From NCBI GenBank assembly GCA_022113835.1, contig JAILWY010000020.1, positions 682,001 through 746,000 on the forward strand: a stretch of DNA of 64,000 nt, given 5' to 3'. This stretch comes from Atopsyche davidsoni. Lineage: Eukaryota > Arthropoda > Insecta > Trichoptera > Hydrobiosidae. How positions within the stretch are numbered: position 1 is the first letter of the stretch; every line of letters begins with the position of its first letter. The notes below the pieces were generated by a model that saw only the letters and a program-made list of their open reading frames with translations, ran no database searches and had not been told where the DNA came from. Below are positions 10,560 through 22,253 of this stretch, in pieces. The translations under genes were made by a program, and so were the position numbers.

Positions 10560-11770
10560 GTGACATCTGTCAGCGGATTTCGTAAGCTGAGATAAATGAC
10601 TCAGGGGCGGCGTTGAAAAAAAAACTTACAAATAAAAACGATTTTTGTTTTAGAAAAATAAAATAATTTTTCTTGTATTGCTACAATTGTTTAAATCTTC
10701 AATAAGTGGGTTAATGTTATTAAAAAAAAAACGTATATTTGAGAAATTACCAGATTTATTGCCTCTAAAATAATTAATTTAAAACTGTGATTTTAAATAC
10801 ATTTGTCAGTCATTTTCCCTGAAGATTAGAAATCATGCGTTTCGGTCCTTTGAAAATGTCCATTGCCTTCTTGATAAGAAAAGTATCTATTGGTTGTAGC
10901 GAGCACTTTGCATTTTTATAAGATTGCCCCGGTACCGAGACTGAAACACCCATCAACCTATTATTTCTATAAAAAAAAGGCCGATACATCGTTCAAACAT
11001 ATTAAACTATTTTCATTAAAGCCTACACTTTTAGTCCTTTAGCAGCGTATATATCTGTTCAAAAAAAAAAACAATCGAGATAAGACGCATTCAATTGTTT
11101 CGTATCTGAAATCACTAGCTCGGGATCTAGGGCATTATATATCACTTAAGTGATAGTTAATTTACACTCCACTATAATTCCACACCAGCATGGATCATAA
11201 ATCAATTAAGCCCAGCTATAAATAACGAATAATACTCGTACACCATACTTAAAAATATTATTTCATCCCATCGATTAGTAAACATTTTTTCCTTGTACAC
11301 AATAATCCAAACTTATATAAAGATTGAAAAAAAAAATGAACAGCCAGAGAGCTAGAAGATAACAATATTTTTTATTGTTTCGTCGTAATCCCCAAGGCAT
11401 TTAAGTGTTCACACTTGGAATATTATATACTTAACGAGTCTATTGATATTTATTATTTTTGATAGGTTTAATTTTTTTTATTGAGTAATACAACCTGATC
11501 GGAATAAACAATGCCACGTGCAAATGCAACCCCTGCTTTATTCGGTGCTCATCTCGCAGATTGCATCCCTTAGCTTAGGTCATCGCACCCTTCAATACTT
11601 GTGGACTGAGCATTGCATTTGAATCTGCTATAATATAAAGTAGCTGCTATAATATACTGCTAAATTTTAAACACAACTATTATCCACATATTTAGTATTT
11701 TTGATAGAAAGTTCTATGAGGAATATTTACGTCAAAAAAAAATGATCAGTAATTGTAACTTGATTTTTTT
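10560..11770. other. AT-rich stretch, no gene seen
   Basis: Homopolymer runs and short frames only. Confidence 0.5.
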
Positions 11771-11774
11771 TCAA

Positions 11775-11920
11775 GCTGGTAGTTTCGCTAACATGATTTG
11801 TCGGCATCCTCAAGCAGTATTAAATTACTTCTCACAATCATTGCCTCTAACACTTTATCATTCACTCATTGTAAACAGTTTATGAAACTTCACTTGTCTG
11901 AAGATGCCAACCAAGCATGT
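11775..11920. repeat. Two diverged hammerhead-like foldback motifs
   Basis: On the - strand GAGGATGCCGAC...GTTAGCGAAAC lies at about 11785-11815. On the + strand CTGAAGATGCCAACC...GCATGTT lies at about 11898-11921. Both match the CTGANNATGCC-loop-GGCGAAAC motif of the foldback elements at 2656-3412 and 33321. Confidence 0.5.
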
Positions 11921-11999
11921 TTAATTAATTTACTTTTTGCTTGTCATATTTTTTATATGTGTGTCAAATATACCCAACAGGTGCTATTTGAACTACAGA

Positions 12000-12570
12000 A
12001 AAAATATTTTTTAGTTAAAAAATATTCTTTAGTTTGGTTTTTGCATAATACTACATTTATGTGTCGCGATGGGAACGCTGGTCTAATTATAGTTTTAATT
12101 ATTTAAGAGGGTTGTCACAAATGCAATAACATCTACGCAACCCCGGCTTGTACAATTTGCTCCAGAGGGTTGCCGGGAGGTAATTCCACAGGCATGGGAA
12201 TGTCTTTTATTGCTCTGATGCGCCCTTCGAATTATATCCGTAGTGATGCTCCCGATTTATCACGATCTCGATATCACGACAAGTGCGATTTTCAATTTAT
12301 CAAGTTCGTATTTGTAATATAAAACTTTTGAGGTTATGTTTTGAACGATACGCTTCCGGTATTTGTATAGTTGAGCGCAAGTATATCACGAAATAATTAC
12401 TGCAATACAATAGCACCGCTCAAAGATAATCACGATCGTGATCGTGACGTTCGAAATGACTCCATTTCCCACCCCTACAGCTCTCAGTGTAGATACAAGA
12501 CACACCCCTCGATTAAACTTTAGCGTTCGATTTTTAAATGACATCAGACCGCCATCTTGTTTGAAGTGGC
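12000..12570. other. No gene seen
   Basis: Mixed AT-rich sequence. CACGATCGTGATCGTGA near 12430 is locally palindromic. No frame with splice support. Confidence 0.45.
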
Positions 12571-12572
12571 GC

Positions 12573-12653
12573 GGACTCACGATCAGGGGATGGGTCACGA
12601 CCGGGGGCGACTCACGACCAGGGGCGACTCACGACCAGGGGACGACTCACGAC
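12573..12653 (+). repeat. 17-18 bp GC-rich minisatellite
   Basis: Four to five imperfect units of the form GACTCACGACCAGGGGC are in tandem, the first units more diverged. Confidence 0.8.
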
Positions 12654-12803
12654 CTTAATTTGGTGATCCCATATATGAAATGATAAAAAAAAAATCCGTA
12701 TAATATATCTTTCCTTGATGCGAATATTTATAAATATTTTACTAAAGCATTGTTTCACTATCATAAAATAATAAAAATTCAGAATCTCCATTCGGGCCCC
12801 GGA

Positions 12804-12818
12804 TAGGTTAGGTTAGGT
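12804..12818 (+). repeat. Short interstitial TTAGG repeat
   Basis: TAGGTTAGGTTAGGT is two to three units of the arthropod telomere motif. It is too short to indicate a telomere. Confidence 0.6.
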
Positions 12819-12921
12819 TTGGGCAGTGCAGCACGTTAATAAAGGCGCAGATTGTGATCCCCCTCGCAAAGTCCCTGCAATATATTATTTTCCGGCTCAT
12901 CAACTACGCCCCTGCCATCGC

Positions 12922-13270
12922 CAGGGTGACCATGACGGCACTGATGAAATTTTAATACAAATTAATTGAACCAAGTGTCATACAAAACAAGTGACAATTA
13001 TGAAATACCGAGTCATTTTGTAGTTCAGCCTGGCCTGCTGAGGGAATCGTCGAACAATGCTAACCTTCTTCATTTTCCAGGCAAGTGATTTTTTTATTGA
13101 ATACACGTCTTATTGGCAGTTCGTCAACTATTTGATATTGAATATTCCCTCAATGCGTATATTGTGGTCACCCTATCATTCACCATACGCTGCCACAGCT
13201 CCCCGCAGTTTGTGACCATCAATTATTGCGCGGAGCGGTCCCAGAATCGCTCTTTGTCATGGTCACCCGA
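12922..13270. mobile_element. Possible MITE with perfect 13-bp inverted ends
   Basis: GGGTGACCATGAC (12924-12936) is exactly inverted as GTCATGGTCACCC (13256-13268). Two further GTGACCA/TGGTCAC words lie inside. No clear target duplication or transposase is present. Confidence 0.4.
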
Positions 13271-13279
13271 TCGAGCACT

Positions 13280-15760
13280 CACTCTACAATTGCCCAGTAA
13301 CAACTCTATGACAATATATTAAAACAGCCTGCTTTTAGTGAAACACAGCATTCCTGAAAAATGGATTGTAGATTTATTTAAAAAATTTTACAGTGTCAAT
13401 GTCGTTCTTGAGAAAAAACGCAATCTCCTAGCCATTCGGTTATTTGTACATGAAAAAATAAACCTGTCAATCGTGGATATCGGATTCTGTACTGTGTTTC
13501 ATGATTTACGAGTGTTTGGGTTGTTCTGTATTTTTAGAATAATTAAAACATTCCGCAATAATTTGCCGCAAATTCCGCATCCGGCGGAAGTATTATTCCA
13601 TTCTGAAAGATCGGAATCTGAAACCCTTCGTTTATTCTGCTGTACCAACAACCTGACGTGCCATTATAGGCGGGGAGGTTTTTTCACGCCCCTAGGTAGT
13701 TTGGGAATGATAAATGCTCCTCGGGGTTGAAGCAGTTCGATCTTCATCCGAAAGTTCTGCAAAAGATATCGAGTGATTTATTGTTGTAAAGAAAAGGCAG
13801 CTTGTTCTTATGTTTATTTCTTCTTCTTCCGGTGCCTCTCCTCATCGGAGATTCGTTACCATTTCAACGAATGTTTTCTTATCCTGGGCCAGTTTTTTTT
13901 ATAAACCCTTTAAAGCAATCAGTAAGATAATAATTTTATCAAGATTTTTTTTATGATCAATGAGCAAATGCATACATTAAAAATAATAATTTGTACAAGA
14001 GAATTCTCCCGATATTGAGTTATGCTTTCCATTTAAATGAATTTCCTGATATTTACTATCTCTTACACATGTTATCAAATAAAATAATGTTTATATACTG
14101 AAAATAAGACTTCAAGGTCAAAACGTTGAAATTTAAACACGGCACAATTTTTAATCTCTTATTTTTTTAGGAGATTTTTTTTCTTAGTTATTAAGCCGCG
14201 TCATTTTCGATATAGAAACGCAGAATCGCACATCAGTCAACAATGACTACTTCACCGTAGCTAAAGCATCGGAAATAATAGAAACAGACGCGATCTTTAT
14301 GTGCCTAATATGCATAATATTTTCATCAATTTCTGTTTAATCACCTGCGGGATGGAGGCCTCGCTTTCATCATAACGCCTTTAATCTCGAATAATGACGC
14401 TGCGGAAATCCTTATTGCATTTTCTAATTAAACCAATTCCGATGCAGTTTTCCATTGCACCCCAGGCAGATGCAGACGGGGTTGCTTTTCCATCCCCTTG
14501 TGATTTATGCGAGTGTTGCAGTCGCGGATTATGAGCAGGGAGGGTGTACGCGATTGTGAAAAACAGTTTCCCTTTTTAATGGAATTAAAGATTGGGGCAG
14601 TGACGACCGGAAGTCCCTCAACCTGTGTTTCGCGCGACACCCCATAGCAACTAATCACCAGACAACAGGCACTAGACTTTCATGAAAGTATCACTGAAAT
14701 ATCTACTTGCTGTTTTTTATTCAAAAATCTGACATCACTTGTATCATTTAATAATTATGTAAATAAAATATTAAAAATATATATATTCGCTACTTCTTTG
14801 AATATAAATATTATATATTTAATCTAGAGATGTATCAAGTCGAAATCATAATAATAAAGTACTTGTTTACATGATATAATGAATCGATTTTAAACACTTT
14901 TTCTCGACACGATCAGTCTGTACGAGAGAACAGTTATAGTCAATGAGTTTGGGTATATTTTCTGGGTGAAAGTTTGGAACCACTGAGGGTGGAAATCCGC
15001 TACCCTTGCAGCAACTTCCCTCTGGCATTTAGTATAACGGAATGCAACGAAACGAACGGTCGAATGTAGAGAACGTCCGTTGTAAATAACGCGGATTTTT
15101 TCCATTTTTCCATCAACGATAGTGAAAAATAACCATACAATGAGTTTTGTGATCAATGGTGTAAATAGTGATAACTCTTCATATGCAAATAATGGTTTGT
15201 GGCGAATTATACGATCATAGTGTGTTGATTTAAAAATGATCGTTGTGTGTTAAAAATATATTTTTTAATTACGAACCTAAAGCAAGAATAAATTATTGAA
15301 ATATCAAAGATCGTACATCTGAAAATTATTTGTGTGAAAAATTCATTTAAAAATTACACTATACGGCAAATAACGCTTAAGGGATTACAAAATAGTTTTA
15401 TGTGGTTTTGTTGGATATCGTGGATGTTGGGTTATTGTAAGAATCGAAATATATTTCATTTCCGCACGTGCATTCACCGCCATTCTATAAAACACCCCCA
15501 AGCTTTTGGGGCCACGTGGTGCTGGTGAAAAAGCGCCGACTGAATGCACAGCCCGCGGCTCATCCAGTAGCAAAAGTAGTTCGAACTACTTTATTTAATG
15601 ACTTGCTTAAACGGTTTAAACAAAAAATGGTGTACAGTGAATTGAGAGCTTAAATAAATGTTTTTTTTTTTATACTCAAATGTTTTAGAGTTATTTTGTC
15701 CGAAAAGATAGTTAAGTACCACGATCTGTGTATTGTTCAACTTTTAAGCTCACCTTGCTT
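13280..15760. other. No gene recognised; one family M fragment
   Basis: Several frames of 60-130 codons occur (for example 13338-13730 + and 14890-15156 -), but none has a recognisable domain or convincing splice context. GGTGCCTCTCCTCATCGGAG at 13831-13850, with flanks to about 13892, is a fragment related to family M and to the 62131 array. Confidence 0.4.
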
Positions 15761-15763
15761 TCT

Positions 15764-16032
15764 ATAACCCAACAGTACAAGTCAAACTTTCACATGGCTT
15801 TTGTAATAACCCAACAGTACAAGTCAGACTTTCACGTGGCTTTCACCTCACTTATAATAATAACCCAACAGTGTTAAACTTTCACATGGTTTTCCCATAC
15901 TAACCCAACAAAATCAAGTGAGCTTTCACACAACTGTCGCCGATTTCAATTATATCGACCCAAATCATCAGACTTTAAAATATATTTCAACTGACGATAA
16001 CTTTCACTTTACTTGTAACAACCCAACATCCA
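15764..16032 (+). repeat. Degenerate satellite-like array, AACCCAACA units
   Basis: AACCCAACA or close variants start at about 15765, 15808, 15862, 15902, 15956 and 16019, spaced about 40-62 bases. Most are followed by an ACTTTCACATGG-type word. The + strand is G-poor. Neither the ends nor an encoded product suggest a transposon. Confidence 0.65.
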
Positions 16033-16688
16033 TTCATTCATTAGGCTTTAAATTCAAGTATAATAATCCAAATTTAATAAGTTCATAATACCATGAAGTT
16101 GGCACCGTCTACTCACATGATAAATGTATTCTCGGTGAAAGAATAAGGGAAGGCCTTCTAATACAACTTCCGGTTTCTTCAGTAAACAGAGACAGATACT
16201 CTGCGAGAGAAAGATGGATGACGTGACCCCGGATGTGACGTCAGACGAGGTCGCCCTCCTTCTGCTATTATTAGGTGTCACTTTGATAAGAAACGCCATA
16301 AAAAAAACCATGCTTAAATAGTGACAAAGGCGTCGAAAGGGCAGCGTATTTTATTTTTCCAAACTCAGGCAAACTGAGAAAAAGGATTCCACATCCGCGT
16401 TTAATAATACAAATTGTGATGTCATGTAATGATGTCAATATAAAATTATTTAATTTAAATTAAAATATTTCATGGCCCCTTCTCGCAATTCGCGTACCCC
16501 TTTGTGTAGCCTCGTACCTACCCTTAAGGACATTTATTTTTCTTAATGTTCATCCCCTGGATATTCTTATGACGCACGCTTCTCACACCCCTCTTGGGTC
16601 TCATACAAAATACCTTCACTGTGTCTGCAGGGGTGGATGTTGTTCTCAGTCAGGGGAGGCCAAGCTTTGGTGATATGAGAGGTATTAT

Positions 16689-16888
16689 AATGATAAAAGT
16701 ACCTTTGTAAATTGTCTTCACTGTGAGTTTATTATTTTTTTTGCATTACTAGTTTCGACCAAATAGACTAGGTCATCATCAGATGCATAACTAAAACTAT
16801 GGTCTAGTCTATTTGGTCGAAACTAGTAATGCAAAAAATTTAATAAACTCACAGTGAAGACAAAATACAAAGGTACTTTTATCATTGT
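16689..16888. mobile_element. Foldback element, family F2, with hammerhead-like core
   Basis: Long imperfect inverted arms: ATGATAAAAGTACCTTTGTA...CACTGTGAGTTTATT on the left and the reverse complement on the right, around a loop near 16785. On the - strand the left arm reads CTGATGATGACC, a loop, then GGTCGAAACTAGT. The same design occurs at 58672-58841. Confidence 0.75.
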
Positions 16889-16889
16889 A

Positions 16890-18535
16890 ATAATGGATAT
16901 TCACCAATAAAATGCCTTGACACTCAACAAGATATAATAAGTGATATTTTATAAAAAAAAAACTACTTAATTATTCGTACAAAAAATATTATTTTAATAC
17001 AAATAATTGCTTGTTTGCATTTCCAAAATATAGTAATTTTAAATGCTTTCTTACAAAATACCTTCATACAAAAATTTAATTTTTATAAATACTTTTATAT
17101 ATATATTTTTTTTTTTTGATTCTGTGGTGTTACAGGCTTTATTTATAGGGGTTGATTGCCATTTTTATTGGGCAAATACGGTACAGCCATCCTCCCTTGT
17201 GTTGTTTCCAGGAATGAGGGTGAAAATATGTTCTAAGCGATTTGGAAAAATATTTCGTATTATTGTTTTTCGATATGACTAATTATATCAAATAGTAATT
17301 TTTTGACAATTAATTGGGTTTGAAAATTTTTGCGGGTAAAAAAATTATTTTATTTGCTTATACCTAACGATTTTATGTTTGCATAATACGATTAAAATAT
17401 TTGGTCTTTTGGTCTACTTGTGTGTTTTTTTTTTCGTAGTTTTTAAAAAGAAATTGAATATACTAAGACAATTGATAATTCACTATTTTTTTAAATTTTC
17501 ATTTATAGCAAATTATTTTTCCGTTTATATTAATTAAGGAAATAGCAATATCCAAATTAATTTTAATATTTGAAAGACATATTTAATTTGTAATACTTCA
17601 TGGACTAACTCTGATTAAAGGCGAAAGTCGTATTTTTTAATTCAAACTTAAAAATACATAACTGTTATTTCCATTTAAAATACAAGTACAATACTTTTTA
17701 GTTTCTATTTAAATATTTTATTTTATTTTTTTATATGCACAAGTTAATGTAAAATAACGATATAAATCTTCGTGATATTAAAATACACCAACACTAGGCA
17801 AGACTAGACAAAAATATTACACCTAACTTCAGTTTCTTGAAAAACATCGTAACTGATAATTTATAAAAAAAAATTCCGAAATAACCATTTCTACATTTTA
17901 AATAATATAAATACGATATTGCTAAGTTTTAGGTATTTTAAGGTTAAGTTAGGATATACTTTATTTTTTTTTTATAAATTCTTACACTATATCCAGTTTG
18001 CTAAGTACTCAAATGAGCGAATTTCTCCGAGTATAAATTAAATGATCAAAATATACAAAAAAAATAAACTCTTAGGCAATGAATTTCTAAACTAAATATA
18101 TATAAATATAAATATATTAATAAAGCCAAAAATATTGACTGTTTTCAAATAACAATTTATATTTCAGCATTTGAATTTTTTGTAAGAATTTCTTGAGTGA
18201 TAAGCCACGATTGATTATTATACAATATTTGATAAAAATGTTTTAATGTTAGCCTTCTTACTGAAACATATCCTCATTTAGAGGCGCCTTCACACCCATA
18301 ACACAAATATCCAATATGAGGTGTGCGGTGTTATGCCTGGCAAGTGTCGACGCGTTTGTGTGGAATCTTCATATAGGAATAAAGTTCATCTAGTGAACTC
18401 TTGCGATGACTCATTGGAATCTACAGGATGCGTTATATACGCATAAATCTTTTAAAATTATATTTATGCTAATTTATTGCTTGTATGGTCCGCACGCCAC
18501 TTACACTTAAAATCAAAATATTTTACTACTTTTTA
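16890..18535. other. Very AT-rich stretch, no gene seen
   Basis: Among the most AT-rich parts of the window, with many poly-T and poly-A runs. No exon or transposon end is recognised. Confidence 0.5.
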
Positions 18536-19184
18536 TTAACCCTTTGCACTCGAAGCGTTTCGTAGCGCTTTTGGTGATTTTCTTACCTCTAACTTAAAAT
18601 GATCACACACACAAATTAACACATAAATATTCAATGTATATTTACATCTTTGCGAATATAATTACGTAAACATAAGTCTTTGAAATTTTGCATTGTTGAT
18701 ATTTCATGAAACAATTTCCGAGATCACAATAGTATGTCGTTTGATGTCTTTTGCCGGGTTTATTATACATATTATCTTAATGGTATTAGATATTATAAAG
18801 CAAACAAAATAATGGTGCGATAAGTGAATGGAAAGCTAATTAATATTGTGGGGGAGAAAAAAAGTCTTTTCCTCAGTGCAATATAAGTTTAAAAAAATAA
18901 GGACATTCAAATGAATGATTACGATAAGAAGTACAAGCAAAAAATATACATGGGTTGATTAGTTACACATCTAGTCCTTTTTTCATGGCAGTCCTTAATG
19001 GTGCCGCACTTATCTTGGATAAAAAATTCTTACGTAGTTTGAAAGGGAGATAACATAATCTTTGTAAAATTATATAGGCAGTGTTTAGGAACGAACTTTA
19101 AAGAACAAGATCACAGAAACATAAACAAGATATCACCATAAATAGTCATCTCTGGAGACACACCTCTCGAGTGCAAAGTGTTAA
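18536..19184 (+). mobile_element. TTAA-flanked MITE, piggyBac type, copy 1
   Basis: Element 18540-19180 (641 bp) lies between TTAA at 18536-18539 and TTAA at 19181-19184. Its ends read inward CCCTTTGCACTCGA and CACTTTGCACTCGA. A subterminal palindrome-like stretch (CGAAGCGTTTCGTAGCG) follows the left end. The interior aligns along most of its length with the inverted copy at 55938-56634. There is no transposase frame. TTAA targets and ends of this type fit a non-autonomous piggyBac-superfamily element. Confidence 0.85.
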
Positions 19185-20576
19185 ATATTACATTTTAATG
19201 TATCTCCGCATTTTTTTTTTACTATTTATTTAAATTTTAAATAAAAATATTGATAAGTGAAATAAAATAAACAAAATCTCTACTTTCGCATGACTCCAAT
19301 CGCAAGCGGGTATTTCACAACACTTATGTTTGAATCACCCTGTATGCGTGACGCAGCCAGCTCCAGAGTAGCTCTTCCGACGATTTTCCGGCAAGTCGCG
19401 CTCTCTCTCTCTTTCTGGCACAATGCGCGGCCGTGCGGGTGCGAGGGAGAGAGCAATACTCGAGAGCGTCGCTCGCCCTTCTAACCCCGCCATAGAAAAT
19501 CCTCTACGTTTTCCACCAGTAAACTAGAAAACCCCGAGCCACGATGATCGCATCCATGTTTTCTACGCTTATCAATTAAAAAAAATACACATAAACAATC
19601 AAACTACGCTTCGACATTAATAAATAATCGATTATCCGCATTTTAAGTATATAAAATAAATTATTTACTCCGGAGTGTTGAGTGTGAGTTTTGACAGCTG
19701 TGCAATAACAAGTGTCAGTTTTTCATAACATTACGTAATTGTTTCTTTGATTTTTATTAAATATGTGGCTTTTATACTATAATAAATATGCATCGCATGC
19801 ATTTTTTCTTTTAAAAATTACTTAATATACATTAAATTATCGTTTTTTTCCCATACAAGTTAATTGTGTCAACGGTGTGTTTTTTTTCATTCGGGCAAAA
19901 TACAATGCTAAAAAAATTATTTTTCATTTCTTCTATCCGATAAATGATTATAAATTCTTTTAGAAACTGCGTGAATATGTTATATTGAAATTAATAATGT
20001 AAACTAAATCACTTAATGAACACAAAGGGAAAATGTGACCTTGTGGCCTTTATACTTGTCACGTCATATATCATATTATATTAAATACTTGCGCTATTAT
20101 TTAGGTCGTCTCTTATTATATTAGAGCTATAGAATTCTTTTATTAAGTAATAAAATTTCAATAAACGTCGCGTGAAAGCATTTTCTCATTCTTTAATTAC
20201 TTAAATAACTAAACTTTAATGGCAATTAAAATCAAAGTCGACATCCAAAAAATAAAAAGCTGTATTGACCTATTTTACATTTTTCTTCCGTGAAATTAAG
20301 TATATTTATTCTTGCTTCAAGTTATGTGAAAAAAACAAAGTGATCTATAAAAAATCTAGACCGTTCAAAATGAGTCGCAAAACTATGTTTAATAATTGCG
20401 GAAAAAATATATCCCTCGGGTGTTTTTCCAAGAGAAGCAAGCTGAAAATGTGATATTGTTATATGTTAAATAATTTTTAGCCTAAAACAGCTGTTTTGTC
20501 CAAAATCTGGATACGTGTGTGGCTTGGATGAGGAAGGATTAACCTCCGGGTGTCTTCTTAAACATTTATAAAGAAG
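19185..20576. other. 5' flank of the first coding exon
   Basis: Mostly AT-rich. A GC-rich block at 19290-19490 has CGCTCTCTCTCT and, inverted, AGGGAGAGAGC, which may be promoter or transposon sequence. An in-frame TAA at 20559-20561 precedes the ATG at 20577. Possible acceptors such as ATTTTTAG near 20480 could begin the exon in its 5' UTR. Confidence 0.4.
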
Positions 20577-22253
20577 ATGTCTAGTCCGGACACCTTAAAG
20601 CATCCTTTGCTTGCTGCAGTCCAGCAAGTGGACTGGGATTCCCCATCTTCCAAAACGGGAACCGTCAAGAAACGTCCCAACTCATGTGGTGATCCTGAAA
20701 AGCTGTCCATCCTGACTTTCGAAGACGAGGATCTCGCAGCCTTGTTCAAGGACAGAAAGGCTTCGTTAGACGCAAGCATAGACATCAGCAAAGGAAGTAC
20801 AGATGACTCTGAAGATTCCGATGAAGTTACAATAACTTACAATATTGAAGATCAAAATATTGCACATATTGATGGATTTAGTAGTTTAAGAAAAGCACAA
20901 ACAGAATTCGAAAAAAATGATGCAATAGTCAAGGTCAATGGTACAAACAGGTCTCAAATTAATAAACCATATGTATTGAATGATAGAAACCATGAAAAAA
21001 CGGGTAATAAAATGAACGACGAGAAAGATTCAAAAGATACTGAAATAGGTTTTGAAAACGTAATTGCTGATCTAGAAGTCAGTGCTTTGTCAGATGATGA
21101 TAAATTTTATAATGAAGATGATTTGGATAGCAGTGTTAATGTACATATCGAAGATCATTATTGCAATTACGATGGAGGCAAAGTCAACAAAATCCTGGAT
21201 GATTTTTTGATATACGAAAATGTAATCAAGCCCAAAGTAGACGAATGCACTCAGGGATTTGGAAGCAATGTGGTGGCAAGAAAACCTTTCGCGTTTTGCT
21301 CTGAAGTTTCAGAAGACGATCACAAGTTTTTGATTGACAAAAGCGGAAAGGTTAAACCGGAATCTGCAACGTTGTTTGTGCCGAGCAGTTCTCCTCCTCC
21401 TGAAAAAACTGGAACGCTGAAAAAAGCTACCTCGAGACTGAAAACGCCCACAAAAAACATCGCAAATAATACAACCTTACCTGTGATATCCAAACACGTG
21501 CAAATAGCGGATAGTTTTGTTAAAACTCCAACACAAATGGAGGCATCGAAAAACGAAGTCAATGCTGAAAAAAACAATGCTTTTGAATCCAAACTGAAAA
21601 AAGCCATTCCCAAATTGAAACTATCTTTTTCACCTGTGAAAACCAGCGATAAATCAAAGTTCAAACTATTCTCTGGAAAAAATACGCAAAAAGATACAAA
21701 AGAGGCAGACATCATGGCGGTATCCAAAGAACAGAGAAAGGTGATACACAATGAATACGTCAACCTACAATTCACCCCGAAAATCCACGGAGCAACCAAG
21801 AAGAAGAATCCAATCATTAAAATTCCCTCTAGAATCCCGAAGACTCCCGTAGATTGCGAAAACAAAATCCTGAACCTGAGTCCGAATAAAAAATACACAG
21901 TAATAGGAGATCATGGGATTAGGTACGACAAGGACAACTATGTCGTGTTCGACCCTGCCCTCGGTTTCGGAGGTCCTAGACCGGATGTGAGGTCTCCGGA
22001 AGCGAGCGACGAGGTCTACACCAGGTGCGGGGAGAGCATCAGCGACACGGACAGCGGCATCATCAGCCCCATGTCCCCGCTGGAGGGCAGCGAGGGGGAC
22101 AGGCGCCACTCCAGGACCTCAGGGAGGCTGAGGACCCCAGAAGGGTTCCATCACCACGCCAACTCCTCCAGGAGGATCGCAAACGCGAAAACGCGCGATG
22201 TGACGATTCCAGAGAAGCTACCTGTGGACGAAAGAACATCCGAGCAAGAGAAG
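20577..22253 (+). CDS. First coding exon, disordered SP/TP-rich protein
   Basis: A 559-codon exon of a gene I do not recognise. The ATG at 20577 is the first in frame after a TAA at 20559, with A at -3. The frame reads into intron after AAG|GTGAGA, giving a phase-0 donor at 22254. The protein appears largely disordered: an acidic patch at residues 74-84 (STDDSEDSDEV), another at 171-185, and Lys-rich segments at 336-410. Two short motifs repeat: KTGTVKK (26-32) and KTGTLKK (277-283). Many S/T-P sites suggest proline-directed phosphorylation: KTPT at 289-292 and 316-319, PKTP at 421-424, DSGIISPMSP at 492-501. No signal peptide, membrane segment or catalytic motif is seen. A cytoskeletal or signalling scaffold would fit, but that is a guess. 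Exon 2 is probably at 38710. Confidence 0.85.

Noticed and set aside
21320..21898. 192-codon frame antisense to the first exon
   Set aside because: Overlaps the well-supported + strand exon; its Phe/Ser/Val-rich content mirrors the sense Lys/Ser codons.
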